Shown piece after piece: positions 26,514-35,404 of a DNA stretch of 52,453 nucleotides. Numbering within the stretch: position 1 is the first letter of the stretch; each line of letters starts with the position of its first letter. The position numbers and the translations under genes were made by a program. The notes under the pieces were generated by a model, which was not told the origin of the DNA, made no database searches, and saw only the letters and a program-made list of their open reading frames with translations. The stretch is taken from contig JAHRWD010000054.1 of assembly GCA_019090315.1 (NCBI GenBank), forward strand, positions 1 to 52,453. Reading direction: 5' to 3'. The stretch is from Pseudomonadales bacterium. Its GTDB lineage: Bacteria; Pseudomonadota; Gammaproteobacteria; Pseudomonadales; JAHRWD01.

Positions 26514-26906
26514 ATGCGTAATTCTAGAGTAAAATCATTTCTATTGATTTCATTAATCATTATTCTCAATGCATGTGCATCGGGCTCATCTATTGTTACT
26601 GGCCCTACGAGAGCACCCATTCTCTTTAGTGAAGTTAAGCTTTATCTCGATGCACCAGCAAATTATGAAACAATTGGCATCGTTAAAGCATCTAGTGATG
26701 CAGGCTGGACTGAGCAAGGCAGCCAAGATTATGCTGTAGACGAACTCAAAAAACAGGCGGCAAGGCTGGGTGCAAATGGAGTATTGTTAACAACAACAGG
26801 CGAAAAAACTTCGGCTATCATTGGCACCAACCCAAATGGTACTACTTACGCAATACCAGTTTCAGCTCAAACAGTTACTGGCAAGGCTATTTACGTCAGC
26901 GAGTAA
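26514..26906 (+). CDS. Small predicted lipoprotein
   Basis: The 130-residue protein has a basic start, a hydrophobic stretch and a lipobox (LNAC, cysteine at about residue 21), so it should be lipidated and anchored to a membrane facing the periplasm. The mature part includes VDELKKQAARLGANGVLLTT, a pattern seen in several small enterobacterial-type lipoproteins of unknown role. GAGGAG before the ATG supports the start. It sits between ribH and a TA module, interrupting the rib-nusB order. Family and function are unknown. Confidence 0.72.
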   Translation: MRNSRVKSFLLISLIIILNACASGSSIVTGPTRAPILFSEVKLYLDAPANYETIGIVKASSDAGWTEQGSQDYAVDELKKQAARLGANGVLLTTTGEKTSAIIGTNPNGTTYAIPVSAQTVTGKAIYVSE

Positions 26907-27074
26907 TACTTTTACCAAGCGCAAGCTCTCTCGGAACAATTCTTTCAGGGATCGTCTGCTTATCCGCAAGTGACAATGGGCTGGAAACCGTGACAACCTA
27001 CTCGCATTTAGTACTCGTAGAGATAATTTGCTAAAACCATTTTAGTCTCAATGCTCTGGTAACTCATCGACAAA

Positions 27075-27092
27075 TGTATTAAATTTGATACA
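27075..27092. promoter_or_regulatory. Palindromic operator of the HigBA-like module
   Basis: TGTATTAAATTTGATACA is an 18-bp palindrome with a single mismatched pair, centred on AAATTT and ending 8 bp before the toxin start. Its position suits autorepression by the helix-turn-helix antitoxin. Confidence 0.6.
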
Positions 27093-27100
27093 ATCAATGC

Positions 27101-27436
27101 ATGAGCGAAGAAAAAGCTATCTATTGGGTAGGTACAAGCTACAAAGATCTACTTAATTTCCCTCTTGAAGCAAAGCAAGATGCTGGTTATCAACTACACC
27201 GCATTCAAAATGGACTAAATCCAGAGGATTGGAAGGCATTTCAAACCATAGGTGCAGGAGTTAAAGAAATTCGCATAAGCGATGACGGGAATGCTTATAG
27301 AATTATGTATGTGGCTAAATTTGCAGAGAAAATTTACGTGCTTCACTCATTCCAGAAAAAGTCACAAAAAACGCGACCTAAAGATATTGAGATAGCAAAA
27401 GTCCGATATAACGCCATCGTAAAGGAGGAGCAATGA
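27101..27436 (+). CDS. Gp49/HigB-type toxin
   Basis: The 111-residue basic protein fits the phage Gp49-like branch of the RelE/HigB superfamily, ribosome-dependent mRNA-cleaving toxins. The diagnostic part is IGAGVKEIRISDDGNAYRIMYVAKFAEKIYVLHSFQKKSQKTRPKDIEIAKVRY, here described in pieces: VKEIRI, YRIMYVAKF, YVLHSFQKKSQKT. The toxin gene comes first and the antitoxin second, overlapping by ATGA, as in higBA. A palindromic operator precedes it. It lies inside the ribH-nusB interval. The family call is firm; toxicity is inferred. Confidence 0.87.
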   Translation: MSEEKAIYWVGTSYKDLLNFPLEAKQDAGYQLHRIQNGLNPEDWKAFQTIGAGVKEIRISDDGNAYRIMYVAKFAEKIYVLHSFQKKSQKTRPKDIEIAKVRYNAIVKEEQ

Positions 27437-27735
27437 TGAACCGTACTGATACTTCCATTACTCATGTAACCTCAGGTAGTAGCAACATTTTTGAAGAACT
27501 TGGCTTTTCAGGGCAAGAAGCCACGAAACTGAAAATTAAAGCCCAGTTAATGTGCTCTATCAGTGAGTGGATTAAAGATAAAGAACTAAAGCAAGAAGAA
27601 GCATCTCGTATGCTCCATGTCACACGCCCCAGGGTCTCAGATGTTATGTGTGGAAAATCATCTAAATTCACCATTGATGCACTGATTGATATGCTTGAAA
27701 GAACAGGTAAACAGGTTACTTTGCAGGTAAATTAA
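27433..27735 (+). CDS. HTH antitoxin partner of the Gp49-type toxin
   Basis: The 100-residue protein carries an XRE-type helix-turn-helix at about 42-85 (KQEEASRMLHVTRPRVSDVM), the usual partner of Gp49-family toxins. It should neutralise the toxin and repress the operon through the upstream palindrome. A strong AAGGAGG inside the end of the toxin gene decides the start at 27433; a second ATG at 27436 is equally possible. The downstream nusB begins 76 bp later. Confidence 0.86.
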   Translation: MMNRTDTSITHVTSGSSNIFEELGFSGQEATKLKIKAQLMCSISEWIKDKELKQEEASRMLHVTRPRVSDVMCGKSSKFTIDALIDMLERTGKQVTLQVN

Positions 27736-27810
27736 AAGTCATAGCTGTGTTACAGATTGAGCTATAAACAGGTAGATCGAGTTCGTTCACTACGGACTCA
27801 TTACAAACCA

Positions 27811-28311
27811 ATGGAAAAAAAACCCTTGAGCCAAGAACAACCACCCACCGACATCACCAGCGATGCGGAAAAACCTAAGTCAACCCCCTCTGCCCGCCAT
27901 CAGGCTCGGAAAATGGCACTGCAGGCTGTTTATCAATGGCTAATGTCCGGCGGCTCCGCAAGAGCGATCGAGCGGCAATATGTTGATGAGAGCCCTATAA
28001 AGAAAGCAGATCTGGATTTTTTCCATGAGCTGCTTTTTAGCGTGATCGGCGATCACAAAGAGTATGAGGTGATTATCAGCCCGTTACTGGATCGCCCTTT
28101 TGAGCAGATCGATGCGATTGAAAAAGCGATTCTCTATATTGGCACCCATGAACTCAAACACAATGCCGCTACCCCCTATCGAGTAGTGATCAATGAGGGT
28201 ATTGAGTTAGCAAAAAAATTTGGTGCTACGGATAGCCATAAATATATCAACGGCATCTTAGACAAGCTATCCAACCAGCTGCGCTCTGCGGAAAAATCCG
28301 CCCGTAAATAA
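27811..28311 (+). CDS. nusB: Transcription antitermination factor NusB
   Basis: NusB binds boxA RNA with NusE (S10) and supports rRNA antitermination. The core starts at SARHQARKMALQAVYQWLMSGG and includes YIGTHELKHN, PYRVVINEGIELAKKFG and HKYINGILDKL. There is a polar N-terminal extension of about 30 residues before the core. The frame is open to a TTG at 27757; ATG at 27811 was chosen, as neither has a clear ribosome-binding site. The normal upstream neighbour ribH is displaced 1.35 kb by a lipoprotein gene and a TA module, so nusB may depend on a transcript reading through the TA genes. Confidence 0.93.
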   Translation: MEKKPLSQEQPPTDITSDAEKPKSTPSARHQARKMALQAVYQWLMSGGSARAIERQYVDESPIKKADLDFFHELLFSVIGDHKEYEVIISPLLDRPFEQIDAIEKAILYIGTHELKHNAATPYRVVINEGIELAKKFGATDSHKYINGILDKLSNQLRSAEKSARK

Positions 28312-28357
28312 CGGCGGACAAACAACTTCCAGCTCCTCTTCCTTTGAAGGTTTCAGG

Positions 28358-29332
28358 TTGAACGAATTTGAACTGATCCGTCATTACTTCAACCAGCAAC
28401 ATTCCGGCAGTGCCAACAGAAGCACCGGAATGGCGCTGGGTATTGGTGATGATGCGGCGGTTCTACAACCCTCACCCAATTGCCAAACCGTAGTTGCAGT
28501 CGATACCCTGGTATCCGGAGTACACTTCCCTGAGAATGCATCCGCCTACGATATCGGCTGGCGAACCCTGGCGGTCAACCTCAGTGATCTGGCGGCCATG
28601 GGGGCAACGCCACGCTGGTTTACACTGGCGCTGACGATTCCCTCTATAGATGAAAACTGGCTACAGGCGTTCTCTAAGGGACTGTTTGATTGCGCCCAAA
28701 GATACGATATAAAACTGGTTGGCGGCGACACCACCGCTGGCCCGCTGACGCTTACTATTCAGGTGATGGGTGAAGTTTCCAAAAGTGAATTTCTCACACG
28801 CAGTGACGCACAAGCAGGCGATGCAATCTACCTGACGGGTTACATCGGCGATGCGATGGCAGGGTTGGGAATCATGCAGAATCGTTACGCCGCTAACGGA
28901 ACCCAACGTGAGTATCTGCTGGATCGATTTATGAAACCCACCCCACGAATTGAAGCCGGTTTGGCCCTCTGCCAACTGGCAAATTCCGCCATCGATGTAT
29001 CCGATGGGCTTATCGCAGACCTTGGCCATATTGCCGAAGCCAGCCGGTTATCTGCGGAACTACAGCTTGATAACATCCCGGTATCCGATCCGCTGATTAA
29101 ATTATTGGGTAAAAGCGAAGCACAACAACTGGCGCTGACATCGGGAGACGATTATGAAATCTGCTTTACCATCGCACCCGAATTCGAAGACCAGCTGCCG
29201 GCTCTGTTTGAATCACTGGAGTTAAACTACAGCCGTATCGGTGAAATGAGTTCTGGAAAAGGTGTTTCAGTTTTTAACCCGGGCGGCTCATCCGTTACCG
29301 AAAACGCAACCGGCTATCAGCACTTTAGCTAA
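28358..29332 (+). CDS. thiL: Thiamine-monophosphate kinase
   Basis: ThiL phosphorylates thiamine monophosphate to the active cofactor thiamine diphosphate. The 324 residues show GIGDDAAVLQP, DTLVSGVHF, the metal-binding acidic region VNLSDLAAMGATPRWF, GGDTTAGPLTL and IDVSDGLIADLGHI. The start is TTG at 28358 with GAAGG about nine bases upstream. It follows nusB by 46 bp, as in many gammaproteobacteria, and is followed by pgpA. Confidence 0.95.
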   Translation: MNEFELIRHYFNQQHSGSANRSTGMALGIGDDAAVLQPSPNCQTVVAVDTLVSGVHFPENASAYDIGWRTLAVNLSDLAAMGATPRWFTLALTIPSIDENWLQAFSKGLFDCAQRYDIKLVGGDTTAGPLTLTIQVMGEVSKSEFLTRSDAQAGDAIYLTGYIGDAMAGLGIMQNRYAANGTQREYLLDRFMKPTPRIEAGLALCQLANSAIDVSDGLIADLGHIAEASRLSAELQLDNIPVSDPLIKLLGKSEAQQLALTSGDDYEICFTIAPEFEDQLPALFESLELNYSRIGEMSSGKGVSVFNPGGSSVTENATGYQHFS

Positions 29333-29375
29333 AACCAATCCATCAACCAACCAGCCATCATTTCGAGAAACCCAC

Positions 29376-29888
29376 TTGCAGCCCACTTTCACGTTCAAAC
29401 AGTTACTTCAAAACCCTAACCATCTACTCGCATTTGGTTTTGGCAGCGGGCTGGCGCCAAAGGCACCTGGTACCGCTGGCACTTTAGCCGCCATCCCTCT
29501 CTTTATAGCCTTGAGCCAACTGCCCTACGATATCTACCTGGGCCTGTGCCTATTGACCTTTATCCTGGGTATTTCGATCTGCGGAGCCAGTGCCAAAGCC
29601 CTGGGCGTCAAAGATCACTCTGGTATTGTCTGGGATGAGTTTGTCGGCTTATGGGTTACCCTGGCCTTTGTACCCGCCCTGTTCCCAACGGAATTGAATC
29701 TCGAAACCCTGATCTATATTTTCGCTGGCTTTGTACTGTTCCGGATTTTTGATATTGCCAAACCCTGGCCAATCAGCTGGGTTGATCGCTATGTCGGCGG
29801 CGGTTTTGGCATTATGCTCGATGACTTATTAGCGGGCCTGCTGGCAGGTATTGGTCTTATCTTGCTGAATCATTTTATTGTTTTTTAA
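29376..29888 (+). CDS. pgpA: Phosphatidylglycerophosphatase A
   Basis: PgpA removes phosphate from phosphatidylglycerophosphate to give phosphatidylglycerol at the inner membrane. Motifs are GFGSGLAPKAPGTAGTLAA, DHSGIVWDEFVGLWVTL and FRIFDIAKPWPISWVDR, with GGFGIMLDDLLAGL near the C-terminus. There are three or four membrane segments. The frame runs back to an ATG at 29262 inside thiL. TTG at 29376 was preferred because it lies past the thiL stop and starts MQPTFTFKQLL close to the conserved core; an overlap with thiL remains possible. Confidence 0.92.
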   Translation: MQPTFTFKQLLQNPNHLLAFGFGSGLAPKAPGTAGTLAAIPLFIALSQLPYDIYLGLCLLTFILGISICGASAKALGVKDHSGIVWDEFVGLWVTLAFVPALFPTELNLETLIYIFAGFVLFRIFDIAKPWPISWVDRYVGGGFGIMLDDLLAGLLAGIGLILLNHFIVF

Positions 29889-30025
29889 ACCATTACTACC
29901 ATTCAAAACTACCATTCAAACTGAGCCGTTCACCGCGGTTAAACGCCCCATGCCTGGGCAGCAAAATCATAGATATGTGCTAACTTAATAGCAGATATTT
30001 ACCTAATTTAGTTACATAGGAACCT

Positions 30026-30874
30026 ATGAGTACCGATACCAAAGAGATCTATTCCGAGATATACAATAAGCTGGCTGAAAATGATTCACTATTTCCCGCA
30101 TTTCCGCAAACGGCTATGCGAATTCGGGATCTTATCAATGATGATGATTGCAATGTTTCCGATGTCGCTACTTTGCTCAAAGCAGACCCAGCGCTTACCG
30201 CATTGATTATGCGGGCTGCAACCAGCGTTCGATTTTTATCGGTCTTTCCACCAAAAGATATTGATGCGGCCATCGGTCGCATTGGGCTACGTACCACCAG
30301 TGAACTGGTTACCGCATTTGCACTACGCTCGGTATTTGTTTCATCTTCCAGCGAATTAAAAACACTGCTACAGGATACCTATCACCAGTCGACGAAAATC
30401 GCGATACTGGCCTATTTTTTAGCAGAAAAAACATCCAGACTAAGCCCGGCCAAAGCGATGCTTGCTGGCCTTCTGCAAGATATATCACTTCCACCCATTC
30501 TTTTATCTCTCTCAAAAAGACCCGAAATATTCAATGATCTGAAACTTCGTACCGAAGCGATAGATCATTTAGCACCGAAAGTCGGTGCGCTTATTTTAAA
30601 GAAATGGAAATTTAATAAAGAGATGATCGAAGCGGTTCGCAGCCGTAAACAGTGGATGCGTGATGGCCATAAAAAACCCGACCTTGGGGATATCATACTC
30701 ATTGCTCGCATTCATTCGATGATTGGAACTCCGGAAATCAACAAATGTCCCAGCCTGCCTGATATACCAGCCTTTGGTAAATTCGATTTGGGAGAACTCA
30801 CCCCCGACCAGAGCCTGGAAATACTGGACGATGCCAAGGATGAAATCGCCGAGCTGAATCAATTGTTGGCCTAA
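30026..30874 (+). CDS. HDOD-domain signalling protein
   Basis: The 282-residue protein carries an HDOD domain at about 15-215 (FPAFPQTAMRIRDLINDDDCNVSDVATLLKADPALTALIMRAA, then FLAEKTSRLSPAKAMLAGLLQDIS). HDOD proteins resemble HD phosphohydrolases but usually lack catalytic residues; here the HD position reads QD, so enzyme activity is unlikely. Members act in signalling and stress pathways. AGGAA precedes the ATG. It stands alone and ends at a shared bidirectional terminator. Confidence 0.85.
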   Translation: MSTDTKEIYSEIYNKLAENDSLFPAFPQTAMRIRDLINDDDCNVSDVATLLKADPALTALIMRAATSVRFLSVFPPKDIDAAIGRIGLRTTSELVTAFALRSVFVSSSSELKTLLQDTYHQSTKIAILAYFLAEKTSRLSPAKAMLAGLLQDISLPPILLSLSKRPEIFNDLKLRTEAIDHLAPKVGALILKKWKFNKEMIEAVRSRKQWMRDGHKKPDLGDIILIARIHSMIGTPEINKCPSLPDIPAFGKFDLGELTPDQSLEILDDAKDEIAELNQLLA

Positions 30875-30910
30875 GACCTGTTTACGCGTACATAGACACC
30901 AGGGCGAAAC

Positions 30911-30953
30911 AAAAAAGGCGTAGTTCAGGTGAATTGAACTACGCCTTTTTTTT
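30911..30953. terminator. Bidirectional terminator between HDOD gene and malic enzyme
   Basis: AAAAAAGGCGTAGTTCA pairs perfectly with TGAACTACGCCTTTTTT around a 7-base loop. Both strands end in a T-run, so it can stop the two convergent genes. Confidence 0.95.
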
Positions 30954-30990
30954 ATTTCGGATGATGGTCGCTTTACCGACCATCAGGCTT

Positions 30991-32202
30991 TCAGACCAGC
31001 TTACCTTTTGTCAGTACACCGACACCCTCTTCCAGCGCTTTTTCCTTCACTGCATTAGCAACGATCGGAACCACCGAATGATCCAGAGGATCAGGCAATA
31101 TATGGTCAGCCGTAGGTTCTAGTACCGCACCCGCAAGCGCATGGGCCGCAGCAATTTTCATCGACTCGGTAATCCGTGTGGCATGTGCTTCCAGAGCACC
31201 TTTGAAAATACCCGGGAACGCCAGCACATTGTTTACCTGATTGGGGAAATCACTACGTCCGGTCCCGACTACTTTAGCGCCGGCCACCAGCGCCACATCG
31301 GGCATGATTTCCGGTACAGGGTTGGCCATCGCCAGTACGATCGCATCGGGGTTCATACTTTTAATATCATCGGCATCAAGCAGGTTGCCCTTGGAAACGC
31401 CAATAAACGCATCAGCACCCTTCATGGCATCCTGCAATGAACCACTCAGGTCCTCCTGATTGGTATAACTCAGCAGCTCCTTTTTATAGTCATTGAGATC
31501 TTCTCGACGACGACAAACAATACCCTTGGAGTCACACACCAGTACCTTTCGGACCGATATACAAATAGAAGGATCATGACCTACGCAGCGTAGTAGCCGT
31601 GCAATCGCGGTGCCCGCAGCACCTGCACCGTTAATCACTACTTTCATCTCTTCAAGAGGTTTTCCAACCACTTTACTGGCATTCATCAATGCGGCGAGCA
31701 ATACAATTGCGGTGCCATGTTGGTCATCATGGAAAACCGGTATACCAATATCCTGTAGCGCATTTTCAATTTCGAAGCACTTGGGCGCGGTAATATCCTC
31801 AAGGTTGATTCCACCAAAGGTTGGTGCAATCGTTTTAACCATGGTGATAATTTCCTGAGGATCCTGACTGTCTACCACCAGCGGCACACCATCGATATCA
31901 GCAAAGGCTTTGAACAGGATCGCTTTACCTTCCATCACCGGCAATGCTGCCAGCGGGCCGATATTGCCAAGCCCTAATACTGCAGAGCCATCGGAGACAA
32001 TCGCAACACTGTTGCCCTTCATGGTCATGCGATAGGCCGAGTCGGGATCATCTGCAATGTGAGAGGAAACCGCCGCCACTCCTGGTGTATAGGCTACAGC
32101 AAGATCTTCCCGATCAAGCAGGGGAAAACGCGAACGGGTTTCCCATTTTCCGCGTAGTTGCTGATGCATTTTGAGTGATAGCTCATCGTATTTGCTACTC
32201 AT
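30991..32202 (-). CDS. NAD(P)-dependent malic enzyme, short form
   Basis: The enzyme decarboxylates malate oxidatively to pyruvate. The 403 residues cover the malic and NAD-binding domains only, without the phosphotransacetylase extension of long MaeB. Motifs are [13 protein letters not shown] with the catalytic tyrosine, [47 protein letters not shown] and the dinucleotide fold [15 protein letters not shown]. It is a single gene, convergent with the HDOD gene. NAD versus NADP preference cannot be read with confidence. Confidence 0.95.
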   Translation of the reverse strand: MSSKYDELSLKMHQQLRGKWETRSRFPLLDREDLAVAYTPGVAAVSSHIADDPDSAYRMTMKGNSVAIVSDGSAVLGLGNIGPLAALPVMEGKAILFKAFADIDGVPLVVDSQDPQEIITMVKTIAPTFGGINLEDITAPKCFEIENALQDIGIPVFHDDQHGTAIVLLAALMNASKVVGKPLEEMKVVINGAGAAGTAIARLLRCVGHDPSICISVRKVLVCDSKGIVCRRREDLNDYKKELLSYTNQEDLSGSLQDAMKGADAFIGVSKGNLLDADDIKSMNPDAIVLAMANPVPEIMPDVALVAGAKVVGTGRSDFPNQVNNVLAFPGIFKGALEAHATRITESMKIAAAHALAGAVLEPTADHILPDPLDHSVVPIVANAVKEKALEEGVGVLTKGKLV

Positions 32203-32282
32203 CGCAGTATTCTCATTTGGGTTTAAATTTTCGGCCGAACTTTATATCAGGTTTTAGCCAAGTTTGCATGCACTTCTAGACT

Positions 32283-32480
32283 GAGACCGTTGCACGGGAG
32301 ATGATTTTGCTGTTAGGCAAGGAAAAAACGTACCCAAGTCACTCGCTCCGCTTGTGGGGCAGGCCCCGCACAGAGAGGGAGTTTACATGTGTAAATGACC
32401 GATTGAGCACGTTTTCACCAAAAGTAGGCACCACCAAGCGACGCCGCGTGGGAGCAAAATGGCTCTCGTGCAACGGTCTC
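32283..32480. mobile_element. 198-bp MITE with terminal inverted repeats and AGACT target duplication
   Basis: The element begins GAGACCGTTGCACG and ends with its exact reverse complement. Homology of the ends continues imperfectly to about 28 bp, to TTTTGC. AGACT occurs at 32278-32282 and again at 32481-32485, a 5-bp target-site duplication. There is no transposase, so it must be mobilised in trans. The ends resemble the GAGnC...TTGCA style of IS5-group termini, which is a suggestion only. Its right end forms part of the stop codon of the neighbouring gene. Confidence 0.85.
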
Positions 32481-33162
32481 AGACTACTTTATCAATCAAC
32501 CAATTCACAGCACTATATAAAGATTCAGTTACGATGCTAGTGGTGCGTTGCCACCAGCTTTTTTTGACACCACAGGCTCGTGCCATTTCAACACTCGGTT
32601 GAGTCCGCCCCGCCAGTTCCAGCTCTACCGGAATAGCTCTGACAAACAGTCCGCTCTGGGATCGATATATCTGATAAATCTGATCCTCTTCAATGGCTTT
32701 GTATGCGGAACTCCCATACTGAGTATCCAGTAATGAGTTGGAATCACCTAAATACTCACTCAGGGATGCAATATCCAACGCATTTTCGATCGCCAAACTA
32801 TGGGCATGGTGAGGCCCACGGTTTTGCTGGATGATATTCTTATAACGCCCTTCCAACCGATCAAGCCGATAACGGGAATCCAGCCCGATCAAATTGGCCA
32901 GGGATTTCCACTTGATAAAAAGTGCATCGATACGCCATTGATCACCATAAATAGGGAAGTACTCTACGGTTTGGCAATACTCTACAGTGGTTAAATGTGC
33001 CAGGTAGGTTTGGTCAGACTGCTTATCAAAGATAATTTCTGCGATAAGGCTTTCGTCGGTCAGGCGGGAATAACCGTAAATAGAAACCGAAAAGACCAGC
33101 ACAAATATGCTGATACCCATCAGCGGCATCATCACGAATTTCAGCAGTGGTTTGAATATCAT
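32479..33162 (-). CDS. Membrane-anchored protein of unknown function
   Basis: The protein (about 227 residues) has one strong N-terminal membrane segment (MMPLMGISIFVLVFSVSIYGYS) followed by a periplasmic-looking domain rich in W, Y and R (DQWRIDALFIKWKSLANLIGLDSRYRLDRLEGRY). I do not recognise the family with certainty. ATG at 33162 was chosen since it lies just past the stop of the protease gene; GTG at 33195 or ATG at 33189 would overlap it. The two genes are in one operon. The TGA stop is built from the last two bases of the MITE plus one base of its target duplication. Confidence 0.72.
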   Translation of the reverse strand: MIFKPLLKFVMMPLMGISIFVLVFSVSIYGYSRLTDESLIAEIIFDKQSDQTYLAHLTTVEYCQTVEYFPIYGDQWRIDALFIKWKSLANLIGLDSRYRLDRLEGRYKNIIQQNRGPHHAHSLAIENALDIASLSEYLGDSNSLLDTQYGSSAYKAIEEDQIYQIYRSQSGLFVRAIPVELELAGRTQPSVEMARACGVKKSWWQRTTSIVTESLYSAVNWLIDKVV

Positions 33163-33164
33163 TC

Positions 33165-33851
33165 TCACCGTCGAATCAATCTCAACCATCGCCACAGATT
33201 AAACAAACTGGCCAGTGATCCAGCCAGATAGGTCAGCGCGCAAGCCCTCAATATTTTTTTAACTACCAGCAAATCCTTGTCATTGACGTAACCACCCTGT
33301 TCCAAAATGGGCAATGCCTTGTTAAAGCTGGCATCGATCTCCACCGGTAGTGTAACCAGATGAACCAGCGACAATACTCCCATGCTGAGCACTGCAATCA
33401 GCAGCATCAACATTGGCGGTGCCGGTGTTCGAAGTAGTAGTCCGGCCAAGGGCGCTAATAAAAACGCACCGGAACCCACCTTCTCCGCAAAGGCCGCGTA
33501 TTTGACCAGCCGGGTGCGTGTTTGCAGCAACGGGTATTCTGTTGAGTCCTGAATTGCATGGCCTGTTTCGTGGGCCGCAACAGCAATAGCCGTTAATGAC
33601 CGGCCTTCAAACACTGGCTGTGTTAGCCGGATTTTTTTGTCCTGCGGGTCATAGTGATCTCCGATTTCGGTCAACTCTACGTCAACACCGGCCAGTTCAA
33701 ATTTTGTAATCAAGTGTTGTGCTAGCTCTGCCCCCGTTCCCGGAATATCAGCCCGGTCGACCGAGTATTTTTTAATAACCTGCTGCGCCCACAGGTTTGG
33801 GCCTAACAGTAAAACCAGCAGCAATAGAATAAGTACCAGATAAATCATCAA
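33165..33851 (-). CDS. YugP-type membrane zinc metallopeptidase
   Basis: The 228-residue protein begins with a membrane helix (YLVLILLLLVLLLGPNLWAQ). It contains the zinc-protease motif HETGH in IAVAAHETGHAIQDS, followed by further hydrophobic segments and EIDASFNKALPIL, where a downstream acidic residue may complete the zinc site. This is the pattern of the neutral zinc metallopeptidase family including Bacillus YugP. Substrates are unknown. It is the first gene of a two-gene unit with the membrane protein downstream. Confidence 0.87.
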   Translation of the reverse strand: MMIYLVLILLLLVLLLGPNLWAQQVIKKYSVDRADIPGTGAELAQHLITKFELAGVDVELTEIGDHYDPQDKKIRLTQPVFEGRSLTAIAVAAHETGHAIQDSTEYPLLQTRTRLVKYAAFAEKVGSGAFLLAPLAGLLLRTPAPPMLMLLIAVLSMGVLSLVHLVTLPVEIDASFNKALPILEQGGYVNDKDLLVVKKILRACALTYLAGSLASLFNLWRWLRLIRR

Positions 33852-33975
33852 CCGAGTATAGCGAAATCAACGGTTTGAGCGGTAGGCCTCGATTTCCAAC
33901 CATCAGGACTGCGCGCTTTTTAATCGATCAACTATTCTTAGTAGGACGATTAATTTTTACTGGCGTACCCGCGAT

Positions 33976-34662
33976 ATGACTCTTTTTAAGAAACTACTTA
34001 AAAAACTTGGAATTCCTGTTTTCGCGTTACTGGTAATACCGTTTTCTGTTGAGTCGGCGCCCAGTTCATCCGCGACAGACCTGGATATTCAGGTAAAAGG
34101 TCTATTTAGCCAATCGGCAATCCTGAGCATAAATGGCAAACAGCATTTACTGAAACAAAATTCAGTCTCACCAGAAGGAGTGAAACTAATCTCCGCCACC
34201 AGCCGTACCGCAGTCATATCTGTGAATGGCAAACAGCAAACTCTTCATCTAAGCGGCAAGGTGACTACGCAATACGCTAAAGCATCACGCCGTAACGTCA
34301 CCATCCCACTTAATGCACAAGGACAATATCTAACCCACGGACTGATCAATGGCCAAAGCACCGAGCTACTGGTGGATACCGGTGCTTCCGTGGTGGCCAT
34401 GAGTGAAACCCAGGCAAGACAACTTGGTATCCCATACGTCACAAAAGGCACCCGTGGTTACGTTGAAACCGCCAGTCACACGGTAAACTCTTATGTGGTG
34501 ACCCTTGATCAGATTGATATCGGCGGATTAAAAGCCTACAACGTGCAGGCAGTGGTGCTTGAGGGCGATCTGCCATCAAAAATCCTGCTTGGTATGTCCT
34601 ATCTTCGCCATGTAGAGCTGTATGAAAAGCAGGGAATGCTCAACCTTCTTGAGAAACGCTAA
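33976..34662 (+). CDS. Periplasmic retropepsin-like aspartic protease
   Basis: The 228-residue protein has a signal peptide (KKLGIPVFALLVIPFSVESA) and a C-terminal single-domain aspartic protease fold (about 110-228). The active-site triad is LVDTGASVVAMS, and the downstream flap-like region ends in KILLGMSYLRHVELYEKQGML. Such clan AA proteins act as dimers. The N-terminal 80 residues contain two similar short segments (AILSINGKQHLL and AVISVNGKQQTL), an internal repeat. It is a single gene. Substrate and role are unknown. Confidence 0.85.
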   Translation: MTLFKKLLKKLGIPVFALLVIPFSVESAPSSSATDLDIQVKGLFSQSAILSINGKQHLLKQNSVSPEGVKLISATSRTAVISVNGKQQTLHLSGKVTTQYAKASRRNVTIPLNAQGQYLTHGLINGQSTELLVDTGASVVAMSETQARQLGIPYVTKGTRGYVETASHTVNSYVVTLDQIDIGGLKAYNVQAVVLEGDLPSKILLGMSYLRHVELYEKQGMLNLLEKR

Positions 34663-34789
34663 AAACCGCTAATACTTGCCAGACCTTCGACGTAGAGGTT
34701 TGCTATAGAGTCCTCTGATCAAGGTCGCAGAAAGCACCAACTCCTGATAGAATTTCGTCCCTGTTTTTATCCTGGAGTTTTATCTCAAC

Positions 34790-35371
34790 GTGGAACTAGT
34801 CGTTTCCTCCAAGCTACCCACCCCCTGGGGCGAATTTGCTATTCACGGTTTCAGTGACGATAGCACTGGTAAAGAACATGTAGCTCTAACCATGGGTAAC
34901 ATCAGTTCCGGTGGGCCGGTGCTTGCACGCATCCATTCCGAATGCCTGACCGGTGATGCGCTGTTCAGCATGCGTTGCGACTGTGGTGCACAACTGGAAT
35001 CTGCTCTGGAAGCGATCGCCAAAGAGGGTCGGGGTGTTTTGATGTACCTGCGCCAGGAGGGTCGGGGCATAGGCTTGCTCAACAAGCTTAAGGCCTATGA
35101 ATTGCAGGATAGCGGCGCGGACACGGTTGAAGCCAACGAGCAGCTTGGATTTGATGCGGACCAACGGGAATATGGCATCTGCAAAATCATGCTCGATAGC
35201 CTGGGTATTTCGCAGGTGCGTTTAATGACCAACAATCCACGAAAAGTGAAAGCACTGGAGCAGTGCGGTATTTCGGTTGTAGAGCGGGTTTCTATTCAGG
35301 AGGGGCGCAACCCTCACAATGACAAATACCTTGATACCAAGGCAGCAAAGCTGGGGCATATGCTCGATTAA
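34790..35371 (+). CDS. ribA: GTP cyclohydrolase II
   Basis: RibA opens the GTP imidazole ring, the first committed step of riboflavin synthesis. The 193 residues show the zinc cysteines C52, C63 and C65 in [17 protein letters not shown], the catalytic [18 protein letters not shown], and [11 protein letters not shown]. The start is GTG at 34790 with CTGGAG further upstream. This supplies the activity missing from the hybrid RibBA at 24796. Position beside dxs is as in Pseudomonas-like genomes. Confidence 0.96.
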   Translation: MELVVSSKLPTPWGEFAIHGFSDDSTGKEHVALTMGNISSGGPVLARIHSECLTGDALFSMRCDCGAQLESALEAIAKEGRGVLMYLRQEGRGIGLLNKLKAYELQDSGADTVEANEQLGFDADQREYGICKIMLDSLGISQVRLMTNNPRKVKALEQCGISVVERVSIQEGRNPHNDKYLDTKAAKLGHMLD

Positions 35372-35404
35372 CGGGCTGCTCCCAGAACTGGTAAAAACTT
35401 TACG

